NCBI GenBank assembly: GCA_902461565.1
Contig: CABPYL010000009.1
Coordinates: forward strand, 24,607 to 88,606
Source of the DNA: an uncultured Porphyromonadaceae bacterium
Lineage (GTDB): Bacteria > Bacteroidota > Bacteroidia > Bacteroidales > Muribaculaceae
Direction: 5' to 3'
Length of the DNA stretch: 64,000 bases
The position numbers were made by a program, and so were the translations under genes. Under the pieces are notes generated by a model. That model worked only from the letters and a program-made list of their open reading frames with translations, was not told the DNA's origin and ran no database searches. Positions 8,044-14,946 of this stretch are shown here, piece after piece; the stretch's first letter is position 1, and every line of letters begins with the position of its first letter.

Positions 8044-8964
8044 ATGAGTATGAAAAAAACTGTATTAACAATCATATTCGCTGCGCTCGCCCTCATGGCC
8101 TCCGCACAGAGCCGTCAGGCCCTGCGCATAAACGAGGTAATGGTTGTCAACGACAGCAGTATGGTGGACGAATACGGAAACCACGTGGCTTGGATAGAGC
8201 TTTTTAACTCCAACTTCGCCCCGCTCCAGATTTCCAGTGTCTACCTTACCAACGACTCCACGCAGCCCCGAAAATATCCCGTGCCCTTAGGCGACGTCAA
8301 CACAAAGATACCCAAGCGCCAGCATGTTGTATTCTTTGCCGACGGCGAGCCTAACCGCGGAACGTTCCACACAAGCTTCAAGCTTGTTCCCGGCCAGGAC
8401 AACTGGATCGGTATATACGACGCCGACGGCCTCACCCTTATCGACGAGGTTACCGTTCCCGCATCGCTGCTCCCCAACCAGTCGTGGGCACGCACTGCCG
8501 ACGGCGAAGGTGAATGGGCTCTCCGTACAGGCGGCGAAGCCGACTACATCACTCCTTCCAGCGCAAACGTAATCAAGGATACCAACCGCAAAATCGAACT
8601 GTTCGCCGAACAGGACGAGAACGGTTTCGGCATGACAATCATGGCAATGTGCATCGTGTTCAGCGCCTTGCTTCTTCTCTGCCTCTGCTTCTATGCCATC
8701 GGTAAAATCGGTGCGGCAGTATCGCGCCAGAACAAGATGGTGGCGCACGGCGTAAGCAAGAACGAAGTATCCGTAGCCGATGTCAAGCATGACTCCGGCG
8801 AAGAAATCGCTGCCATTGTCATGGCCCTCAACGAGCATCTGAACGCACACGATGCCGAAAGCGCCATCCTTACCATCAACAAAGTGAAACGCGCCTACTC
8901 GCCCTGGAGTTCGAAGATCTACGGCCTCCGCGAAGTCCCCGGTGTACATCACAACACTAAGTAA
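8044..8964 (+). CDS. Lamin-tail / OadG fusion: gamma (delta) subunit of the decarboxylase
   Basis: A 306-residue protein in the place of the small membrane subunit. It has a signal peptide (KKTVLTIIFAALALMASAQ), then a region like a lamin tail domain (about 27-150: LRINEVMVVNDSS, HVAWIELFNS, NDSTQPRKYPVP, WARTADGEGEW), a single membrane segment (about 202-224, MTIMAMCIVFSALLLLCLCF) and a cytoplasmic OadG-like tail (about 225-306). The OadG segment anchors the carboxyltransferase to the beta subunit; the periplasmic lamin-tail-like part is absent from the classical enzyme, where the gamma subunit is only about 80-120 residues. I read the fusion from the continuous frame. Alternative start: ATG at 8050. 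Confidence 0.82.
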   Translation: MSMKKTVLTIIFAALALMASAQSRQALRINEVMVVNDSSMVDEYGNHVAWIELFNSNFAPLQISSVYLTNDSTQPRKYPVPLGDVNTKIPKRQHVVFFADGEPNRGTFHTSFKLVPGQDNWIGIYDADGLTLIDEVTVPASLLPNQSWARTADGEGEWALRTGGEADYITPSSANVIKDTNRKIELFAEQDENGFGMTIMAMCIVFSALLLLCLCFYAIGKIGAAVSRQNKMVAHGVSKNEVSVADVKHDSGEEIAAIVMALNEHLNAHDAESAILTINKVKRAYSPWSSKIYGLREVPGVHHNTK

Positions 8965-8983
8965 CCCCCATAGATTTGCAAAA

Positions 8984-9415
8984 ATGAAAGAATACAAATA
9001 CAAAATCAATGGCAACAATTATACCGTTGCCATAGGCGACATCGACAACAACATCGCCCAGGTAGAGGTGAACGGTGTGCCGTACAAAGTAGAGCTCGAC
9101 CGTCCCGCGGCCGCTCCCGTAAAAGTTGCTCCCCGTCCTTCCGCCGCTCCGCGCACATCGTCGGGCGAGAAGATCATCGCCAGCAAACCCGCGGCTGCAG
9201 GCAAAGGCACAGTTGTGGCTCCCCTGCCGGGTGTGGTAATCTCGGTTAATGTCAAAGTAGGCGACACCGTAAAGGCTGCCGATACTGTCGTAATGCTCGA
9301 AGCCATGAAGATGGAGAACTCCATCCGTGCGGGCCGCGACGGCAAAGTAACCGCTATCAACTGCGCTGCCGGCGACTCCGTTCTCGAAGGCGCTCCGCTT
9401 GTAACAATCGAATAA
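8984..9415 (+). CDS. mmdC: Biotin carboxyl carrier subunit of methylmalonyl-CoA decarboxylase
   Basis: A 143-residue protein with a biotinyl-lipoyl domain in the C-terminal half and the biotinylation motif EAMKMEN. The N-terminal part (MKEYKYKINGNNYTV) is the usual small beta region; a flexible Ala/Pro-rich linker (about 45-70) joins the two. The biotin arm shuttles carboxyl groups from MmdA to the membrane beta subunit. ATG at 8984 is chosen since the family begins at MKEYKYKI; an in-frame upstream ATG at 8942 would overlap the previous gene. It sits in the middle of the operon. Confidence 0.95.
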   Translation: MKEYKYKINGNNYTVAIGDIDNNIAQVEVNGVPYKVELDRPAAAPVKVAPRPSAAPRTSSGEKIIASKPAAAGKGTVVAPLPGVVISVNVKVGDTVKAADTVVMLEAMKMENSIRAGRDGKVTAINCAAGDSVLEGAPLVTIE

Positions 9416-9435
9416 GACCCCGAAAATAAATAATT

Positions 9436-10593
9436 ATGTCTTTCGGAGATTTCCTTTATAACAATCTCGTGCAGTTCTGGGAACTGACGGGTTTCGCCAA
9501 CGCACAGTTCGGCAACTTCGTCATGCTTCTCGTCGGTCTGTTCTTCATCTGGCTTGCCATAAAGAAGAACTTCGAGCCCATGCTGCTTGTGCCTATCGGC
9601 TTCGGTATACTCATAGGCAATATTCCCTTCAACGCTTCCGCCGGCCTCGAAATCGGCATTTACGAAGAAGGTTCCGTTCTTAACATCCTCTACAACGGTG
9701 TCGCCGCCGGCTGGTATCCCCCGCTTATTTTCTTAGGCATCGGCGCCATGACCGACTTCTCGGCCCTTATCGCCAATCCCAAGCTTATGCTTATCGGCGC
9801 AGCCGCACAGTTCGGTATCTTCGGCGCATACATGGTTGCCCTCGCTCTCGGCTTCTCGCCAGACCAGGCTGGTGCAATCGCCATTATCGGCGGTGCCGAC
9901 GGTCCCACGGCTATCTTCCTTTCATCCAAACTCGCTCCCAACCTCATGGGTGCAATTGCCGTGTCGGCATACTCCTACATGGCCCTGGTGCCTGTGATCC
10001 AGCCGCCGCTGATGCGTCTGTTCACAACCAAGAAAGAGCGTCTTATAAAGATGAAACCCGCCCGCGCCGTCTCGCAGAACGAGAAGATCATCTTCCCCAT
10101 CGTCGGTCTACTCCTCACCTGCTTCGTGGTTCCCTCGGGTATCCCTCTGCTTGGTATGCTGTTCTTCGGCAACCTGCTGCGTGAGTGCGGCGTTACCACA
10201 CGTCTTGCCAAGACCGCCAGCAACGCCCTCACCGACATCGTTACCATCCTGTTGGGTATGACTGTGGGTGCATCCACTCAGGCCTCCCAGTTCCTTACAC
10301 CGCAGACCATCTTCATTTTCTTCCTCGGCTTCATGGCATTCATCATAGCTTCGTCGAGCGGCGTGCTCTTCGTCAAGCTGTTCAATCTCATCCTGCCCAA
10401 GGACAAGAAAATCAACCCGCTCATCGGCAATGCCGGCGTATCGGCAGTGCCCATGTCGGCACGTATCTCCAACAACCTCGGTCTGGAATACGATCCATCG
10501 AACTACCTGCTGATGCACGCTATGGGTCCCAACGTGGCAGGCGTCATCGGTTCGGCTGTCGCAGCAGGCGTCCTCCTCGGATTCCTCGCATAA
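9436..10593 (+). CDS. mmdB: Na+-translocating decarboxylase beta subunit
   Basis: A 385-residue polytopic membrane protein of the OadB/MmdB/GcdB family. It decarboxylates carboxybiotin and couples this to Na+ export. Family signatures are visible: FLGIGAMTDFSALIANP, IGGADGPTAIFLSSKLAP (the conserved Asp-containing membrane loop) and GNAGVSAVPMSAR near the end. It is the last gene of the operon and is closed by a strong terminator. Together with mmdA, mmdC and the OadG fusion the complete pump is present here. Confidence 0.95.
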   Translation: MSFGDFLYNNLVQFWELTGFANAQFGNFVMLLVGLFFIWLAIKKNFEPMLLVPIGFGILIGNIPFNASAGLEIGIYEEGSVLNILYNGVAAGWYPPLIFLGIGAMTDFSALIANPKLMLIGAAAQFGIFGAYMVALALGFSPDQAGAIAIIGGADGPTAIFLSSKLAPNLMGAIAVSAYSYMALVPVIQPPLMRLFTTKKERLIKMKPARAVSQNEKIIFPIVGLLLTCFVVPSGIPLLGMLFFGNLLRECGVTTRLAKTASNALTDIVTILLGMTVGASTQASQFLTPQTIFIFFLGFMAFIIASSSGVLFVKLFNLILPKDKKINPLIGNAGVSAVPMSARISNNLGLEYDPSNYLLMHAMGPNVAGVIGSAVAAGVLLGFLA

Positions 10594-10610
10594 AACAGCA
10601 TTCACCCCCA

Positions 10611-10646
10611 AACAGGTCCGGAACACCCTCCGGGCCTGTTTTTTAT
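10611..10646 (+). terminator. Terminator of the mmd operon
   Basis: AACAGGTCCGGA pairs with TCCGGGCCTGTT (one G-U or mismatch) around a 6-nt loop and runs into TTTTTTAT. Confidence 0.85.
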
Positions 10647-10729
10647 GTGTCCAGAGAAATTTTTGAATTTTCCTGTAATTTTTGCCAGAGATTCGCGTCT
10701 AATAAGGCAAACCTCTAAATCTCTGTAAT

Positions 10730-10912
10730 ATGGAAATACTTGGAATGCCTTGGTATTATTTTATCATTTACGCCGGAATAGGCGCACTCATACTTTGGAT
10801 TTTCGACAAATTCCAGATTATAAAATCGAAAGCGTTACGCTTCCTGATCGTTTTCTTCGTATATACCCTCATCTGGTGGCTAATCTATGACTTCGCCATC
10901 GCCCCGGAATAA
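10730..10912 (+). CDS. Small membrane protein (60 residues)
   Basis: A 60-residue, mostly hydrophobic protein: MEILGMPWYYFIIYAGIGAL leads a first membrane segment (about 7-25), a basic stretch DKFQIIKSKALR follows, then a second segment (about 37-55) ends at YDFAIAPE. The two-helix hairpin with a basic loop predicts both ends on the outer side. No family recognised. It stands alone between the mmd terminator and another tiny membrane-protein gene, with codon use more AT-rich than its neighbours. Confidence 0.55.
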   Translation: MEILGMPWYYFIIYAGIGALILWIFDKFQIIKSKALRFLIVFFVYTLIWWLIYDFAIAPE

Positions 10913-10986
10913 AGCGACAGTAACTCAAACTTCTTTCGAGAACTCTGTGTTTTAATCTATAATTATTAATGTAAAAGAATATAGAA

Positions 10987-11160
10987 ATGGCAACAGGGTA
11001 TTTTCTCACAGTAATTACAGCAATGATAGGCACATTTATAGGTGTCGGCATTGCTGATTCGGAGTGGCTCAAAAAAAGAGTATCTCATCGCTTTCTACGT
11101 TACCTTATCGGATTGATTATCGCGATAGCCATCCTCTGCCCCTTTTATTTCGGCGTCTGA
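10987..11160 (+). CDS. Small membrane protein (57 residues)
   Basis: A 57-codon ORF starting MATGYFLTVITAMIGTFIGV and ending in a hydrophobic segment before PFYFGV. Two membrane segments (about 5-22 and 39-55) flank a charged stretch, DSEWLKKRVSHRFLR. It follows the 60-residue membrane protein by 74 bp and has a similar two-helix plan, though the sequences are not obviously related. No RBS beyond the A-rich context usual in this phylum. Function unknown. Confidence 0.5.
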   Translation: MATGYFLTVITAMIGTFIGVGIADSEWLKKRVSHRFLRYLIGLIIAIAILCPFYFGV

Positions 11161-11189
11161 TTTCGCAATAAAGCGCCAAGTAATGAGCA

Positions 11190-11220
11190 GAGGCATACCT
11201 CACGGCATGCCTCCTAATCT
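11190..11220 (+). terminator. Possible terminator after the small membrane proteins
   Basis: GAGGCAT and ATGCCTC pair around a 10-nt loop, followed by CTAATCTTTC. The U-tract is poor, so the call is tentative. It lies between the convergent small gene and trmD. Confidence 0.35.
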
Positions 11221-11234
11221 TTCACAGAATTTTC

Positions 11235-11909
11235 TTATTTCAGCAAGTCGGGACGTAGGCGGCGTGTACGCTCGAGAGCCTGTTCCTGCTGCCACTCGTC
11301 TATCTTGGCAGCGTGGCCGCTGAGAAGTATTGGCGGTACGTCCCAGCCGTTGTAGCTCGCGGGACGAGTGTAAACGGGCGGCTCGAGCAGATTATCCTGG
11401 AATGAATCAGTAAGGGCGCTCTGTTCGTCGCCGATAGCGCCGGGAATAAGTCGCACAATCGCGTCGGTAATGATTGCAGCAGGCATTTCACCGCCGGTGA
11501 GCACATAATCACCTATGGAAATCTCGCGTGTTATCAGATGCTCGCGTATGCGATAGTCGATACCTTTGTAATGACCACAGAGAATGATTATGTTCTCCAG
11601 CATGGACATATCGTTGGCCATGCGTTGATTAAAAATCTCGCCATCAGGAGCCGTGAAAATCACCTCGTCATAGTTGCGCTGAGCCTTAAGGGCGCTTATA
11701 CACCTGTCCACCGGTTCAACCTGGATTACCATACCCGCATCGCCACCGAAAGGATAGTCGTCGACCTTCCGGTAGCGGTTGGTGGTGTAGTCGCGCAGGT
11801 TATGGACGTGAATTTCGCACAATCCCTTGTCCTGCGCGCGCTTCACAATGGAACAGCCCAAGGGCGATTCCAGCATCTCGGGCATTACCGTAATGATATC
11901 GATGCGCAT
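11235..11909 (-). CDS. trmD: tRNA (guanine37-N1)-methyltransferase
   Basis: A 224-residue SPOUT methyltransferase that makes m1G37 next to the anticodon, preventing frameshifts. It begins RIDIITVMPEMLESPLGCSI, has KVDDYPFGGDAGMVIQVEP, the knot region LCGHYKGIDYRI and SIGDYVLTGGEMPA (AdoMet-binding), and VYTRPASYNGWDVPPILLSG near the end. The length is slightly below the Escherichia coli protein. It is the last gene of a minus-strand cluster, starting 3 bp after purT, rather than being placed next to ribosomal protein genes as in many bacteria. Confidence 0.96.
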   Translation of the reverse strand: MRIDIITVMPEMLESPLGCSIVKRAQDKGLCEIHVHNLRDYTTNRYRKVDDYPFGGDAGMVIQVEPVDRCISALKAQRNYDEVIFTAPDGEIFNQRMANDMSMLENIIILCGHYKGIDYRIREHLITREISIGDYVLTGGEMPAAIITDAIVRLIPGAIGDEQSALTDSFQDNLLEPPVYTRPASYNGWDVPPILLSGHAAKIDEWQQEQALERTRRLRPDLLK

Positions 11910-11912
11910 AAC

Positions 11913-13106
11913 TTATCCGCGGGGCAAAACTTTCACGGTGAGCGCGTCGTATGCACGCTCAACCTTGGCCTGCGCTTCCTCCAGGGTGTCGGCAGTGGCA
12001 AGCAACACACCCATGCGTCGATGGCCTTTGATTTCGGGCTTTCCGAATATGCGCATCTGGACACCAGGCTCGGCGAGCACAGCCTCCAGATTCTCCATCA
12101 CAATCTTGTCGGTGTCGCCCTCTACAACGATAGCCTTGGATGCCGACGGGCCATAGAAACGGATTGCAGGAACGGGCAAACCGAGGAGTGCACGGGCATG
12201 CAGGGCAAACTCGCTCATATCCTGCGATATCATTGTAACCATACCTGTATCGTGGGGACGGGGGGAAACCTCGCTGAATATAACATTGTCGCCCTTTATG
12301 AACAGTTCAACACCGAAGATACCGTAGCCGCCGAGGGCATCGGTAATAGCCTTGGCATATCCGCGTGCCTGTTCAAGAGCCTTGGCGCTCATGGGCTGGG
12401 GCTGCCAGGAAATGCGGTAGTCGCCGTTCACCTGAATATGACCGACGGGGTCGCAGAACGTTGTGCCGCTGACGCTGCGCACCGTAAGAAGCGTAATTTC
12501 ATAGTCGAAATCCACAAAGCCCTCTACTATCACACGGCCTGCACCTGCGCGGCCACCTTCCTGGGCTTCGTGCCATGCGGCTTCGATGTCCTCGGCACGG
12601 CGTATTGTCGACTGTCCGTGACCGGACGAACTCATAACGGGCTTAACGACAACGGGAAGGCCGATTTCGTCTATTGCTTTGCGGAATTCGTCGTAGTCGG
12701 ATGCAAATCGATAGGGCGACGTTGCAAGGCCAAGTTCTTCAGCGGCCAGACGACGGATACCCTCGCGATTCATAGTAAGGCGCGCAGCGCGTGCCGTAGG
12801 GGTCACGTGATATCCTTTTTTCTCAAGCTCCACAAGCATAGGCGTGGCTATAGCCTCTATCTCAGGGATAATATGGTCAGGTTTCTCAAGCTCAACAATT
12901 TCCGCGAGTTTATCGCCATCGAGCATATTGAAAACATAACTGCGGTGAGCCACCTGCATAGCAGGAGCATTGGGATATTTGTCGCATGCCACAACCTCTA
13001 CGCCAAAGCGCTGAAGCTCTATTGCAACTTCTTTACCTAACTCGCCGCTGCCAAGCAAAAGTGCCTTGCGGCCTACAGGGGTCATTACTGATCCTATTGA
13101 TGCCAT
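11913..13106 (-). CDS. purT: Formate-dependent phosphoribosylglycinamide formyltransferase
   Basis: A 397-residue ATP-grasp enzyme that makes formylglycinamide ribonucleotide from GAR, formate and ATP (purine synthesis step 3). Motifs: KALLLGSGELGKEVAIELQR at the N-terminus, EKPDHIIPEIEAIAT, KPVMSSSGHGQSTI (glycine-rich ATP loop), GVELFIKGDNVIFSEVSPRP and GHRRMGVLLA. The ATG at 13106 gives five to seven residues before the usual start; ATG at 13085 is an alternative. It lies between tatD (13 bp) and trmD (3 bp) in one transcription unit. Confidence 0.96.
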   Translation of the reverse strand: MASIGSVMTPVGRKALLLGSGELGKEVAIELQRFGVEVVACDKYPNAPAMQVAHRSYVFNMLDGDKLAEIVELEKPDHIIPEIEAIATPMLVELEKKGYHVTPTARAARLTMNREGIRRLAAEELGLATSPYRFASDYDEFRKAIDEIGLPVVVKPVMSSSGHGQSTIRRAEDIEAAWHEAQEGGRAGAGRVIVEGFVDFDYEITLLTVRSVSGTTFCDPVGHIQVNGDYRISWQPQPMSAKALEQARGYAKAITDALGGYGIFGVELFIKGDNVIFSEVSPRPHDTGMVTMISQDMSEFALHARALLGLPVPAIRFYGPSASKAIVVEGDTDKIVMENLEAVLAEPGVQMRIFGKPEIKGHRRMGVLLATADTLEEAQAKVERAYDALTVKVLPRG

Positions 13107-13119
13107 ATCGGTTTATATT

Positions 13120-13914
13120 TTAATGTATATTCAGAAAATTCAAAGCATTCTGCGATGTCGCTGCGGCCACAACGGGCACAGACCGATCGAGTGCCTGCGC
13201 TATGCGGTCCACTATCAGGGGAATATATGCGCTCTCGTTACGCTGCCCGCGGTGCGGGACAGGCGCAAGATAGGGCGAATCTGTTTCTGTGAGGATGCGG
13301 TCGAGACCAATTGCCGGAAGAACGGATGCAAGACGCGAATTCTTGAACGTTACTATTCCGTTGATGCCGAAAAAATGATCGCCGTGGCGGCGTATGCGCT
13401 CCACATCGTCGACAGTGCCGCCGAAGCTGTGGAATACGGCACGGGCGGCAGGATATGCTTCCATAACTTCCAGCACCCGATCAAGGCCTTCGCGGCAATG
13501 TATCAGCAATGGCAAACCAAGTTCGCAGGAAGCGCGTACTTGTTCCTCGAAAACCGTCATCTGTTCTTTTTCGAAAGTCCGGTCCCAGTAAAGATCGATT
13601 CCAACCTCGCCTACGGCAACATATTCACCACTATTGGTACGCAGCAGATCCAAAAAATAGTCGAGTTCGTCGCGCCAGTTTTCCCGCACCTCGGTAGGAT
13701 GCAGCCCCATCGCCACGTATGTGTTTTCGGGGAAAAGACGGTGCAGCTCTATCATTGGTCCGATTGTAGAGCGGTCTACATTAGGAAACACAAGCCTGTC
13801 TACCCCGGCGGCAAGAGCGCGCCGCAGCGTGGCGCTCTGTCCCTCCATGCTCCCTTCCGGCTGTCCTTCTATCGAAAATTCGGGCAGATATATGTGAGTA
13901 TGGGTATCTACCAT
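13120..13914 (-). CDS. tatD: TatD-family metal-dependent hydrolase
   Basis: A 264-residue TIM-barrel hydrolase with MVDTHTHIYLPEFS (first two metal-binding His), VAVGEVGIDLYWD (Glu), LPLLIHCREGLDRVLEVM, AVFHSFGGT and TETDSPYLAPVPHRGQRNES near the end. TatD-like proteins are DNases/exonucleases acting in repair or DNA breakdown; the particular substrate here is not shown. I chose ATG at 13914 because the metal-binding motif starts there and only one base separates it from the upstream stop; an in-frame ATG at 13977 would overlap the preceding gene by 60 bp. Confidence 0.92.
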   Translation of the reverse strand: MVDTHTHIYLPEFSIEGQPEGSMEGQSATLRRALAAGVDRLVFPNVDRSTIGPMIELHRLFPENTYVAMGLHPTEVRENWRDELDYFLDLLRTNSGEYVAVGEVGIDLYWDRTFEKEQMTVFEEQVRASCELGLPLLIHCREGLDRVLEVMEAYPAARAVFHSFGGTVDDVERIRRHGDHFFGINGIVTFKNSRLASVLPAIGLDRILTETDSPYLAPVPHRGQRNESAYIPLIVDRIAQALDRSVPVVAAATSQNALNFLNIH

Positions 13915-13915
13915 A

Positions 13916-14881
13916 TCAATGCTGACGGGTGGATGCCTGACGGGCGAGGCTTTCGAAGAAATTTCGGGCTTCCACATCCATGTCTACCTTGGCAAGATAC
14001 TCAATCGCACGGTCGCTGTATCCGGCGGCAAGACTGTTGCAACGCTCGTCTAACTGCAGGTGTTCGTAAACGCGACGTACCTGTCGTATCAGTTCTGCGT
14101 CTTCTAAATCCTCCGCCAGAATAGCGGGCAGTTCATCAGAAGCCTCGGAAAGGCCGGTTATCAGGAGCCATGTTTTCTTGCGGTTGATGATATCGCCGCC
14201 GATTTCCTTTCCGAAAACAGCGGGATCGCCGAAAGTATCGAGCCAGTCGTCGCGCAGCTGGAAAGCGAGGCCCAGTGCCTCACCGTAGCGCGAGATGGCA
14301 TCGCACGTTTCCTGCGATGCTCCTGCCATAATGGCACCTAAACGGCACGCGCCGGCAAGGAGAACAGATGTTTTAAGGCGAATCATCTCCATGTATTCCT
14401 TAACGGTAACATTGTTACGCGTTTCAAACTCCATATCAAGCTGCTGGCCTTCGTACACCTCCATTGCGGTGCTGTTGAAACATTCACTCAGCGCCGCAAG
14501 ACGGTCTCCGGCCCCATTGCACAGATACTGACCAGCAAGAGTGAGCATGGCGTCGCCGGAAAGGATGGCGACATTGTCGTTCCATTTGCAGTGCACAGTC
14601 GGTCGACCGCGACGTACCTCCGCGCGGTCCATCACATCGTCGTGCAGCAGTGTGAAATTATGATACAGCTCTATGGCAAGGGCCTGATTGATCGCATCCG
14701 CTGCCGGCTTGTGCGACAACGCTTCGTAAACGGCGAGCGTAAGCGTGGGGCGCAAACGTTTGCCTCCGCTGGCAAGAGTATACTCTATCGGTTCGAAAAG
14801 CCGGGGCGCCGTTTTGGGATATTCGATGTTTTTCACAGCATCTTCTATGATGCCCGTAAATTTGTCAGAATCAAAAGCCAT
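13916..14881 (-). CDS. Polyprenyl (farnesyl/geranylgeranyl) diphosphate synthase
   Basis: A 321-residue trans-isoprenyl diphosphate synthase. The two Asp-rich motifs are LLHDDVMDRAEVRRGRPT (first, about residue 80) and FQLRDDWLDTFGD (second, about 210), with KRLRPTLTL upstream. It condenses isopentenyl diphosphate with allylic diphosphates; residues before the first motif would set chain length but I do not infer the product (C15 or C20 is usual for this size). It has its own promoter after lon and leads the unit with tatD, purT and trmD. Confidence 0.9.
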   Translation of the reverse strand: MAFDSDKFTGIIEDAVKNIEYPKTAPRLFEPIEYTLASGGKRLRPTLTLAVYEALSHKPAADAINQALAIELYHNFTLLHDDVMDRAEVRRGRPTVHCKWNDNVAILSGDAMLTLAGQYLCNGAGDRLAALSECFNSTAMEVYEGQQLDMEFETRNNVTVKEYMEMIRLKTSVLLAGACRLGAIMAGASQETCDAISRYGEALGLAFQLRDDWLDTFGDPAVFGKEIGGDIINRKKTWLLITGLSEASDELPAILAEDLEDAELIRQVRRVYEHLQLDERCNSLAAGYSDRAIEYLAKVDMDVEARNFFESLARQASTRQH

Positions 14882-14900
14882 ATCAATGTGTTTTATACCG

Positions 14901-14932
14901 CAAATTTAGCGAATTTTATCGTACAAAGCAAA
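14901..14932 (-). promoter_or_regulatory. Promoter of the polyprenyl synthase-tatD-purT-trmD unit
   Basis: On the minus strand TTTG (14932-14929), a 20-bp spacer, and TAAATTTG (14908-14901), an exact consensus match. Transcription would start near 14894, 13 nt before the start codon. Confidence 0.75.
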
Positions 14933-14946
14933 CGACGCGCGCCATC

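Noticed and set aside
11538..13040. A 500-codon plus-strand frame across trmD and purT
   Set aside because: Both minus-strand genes in this span have clear catalytic motifs; the antisense frame exists because of codon bias.
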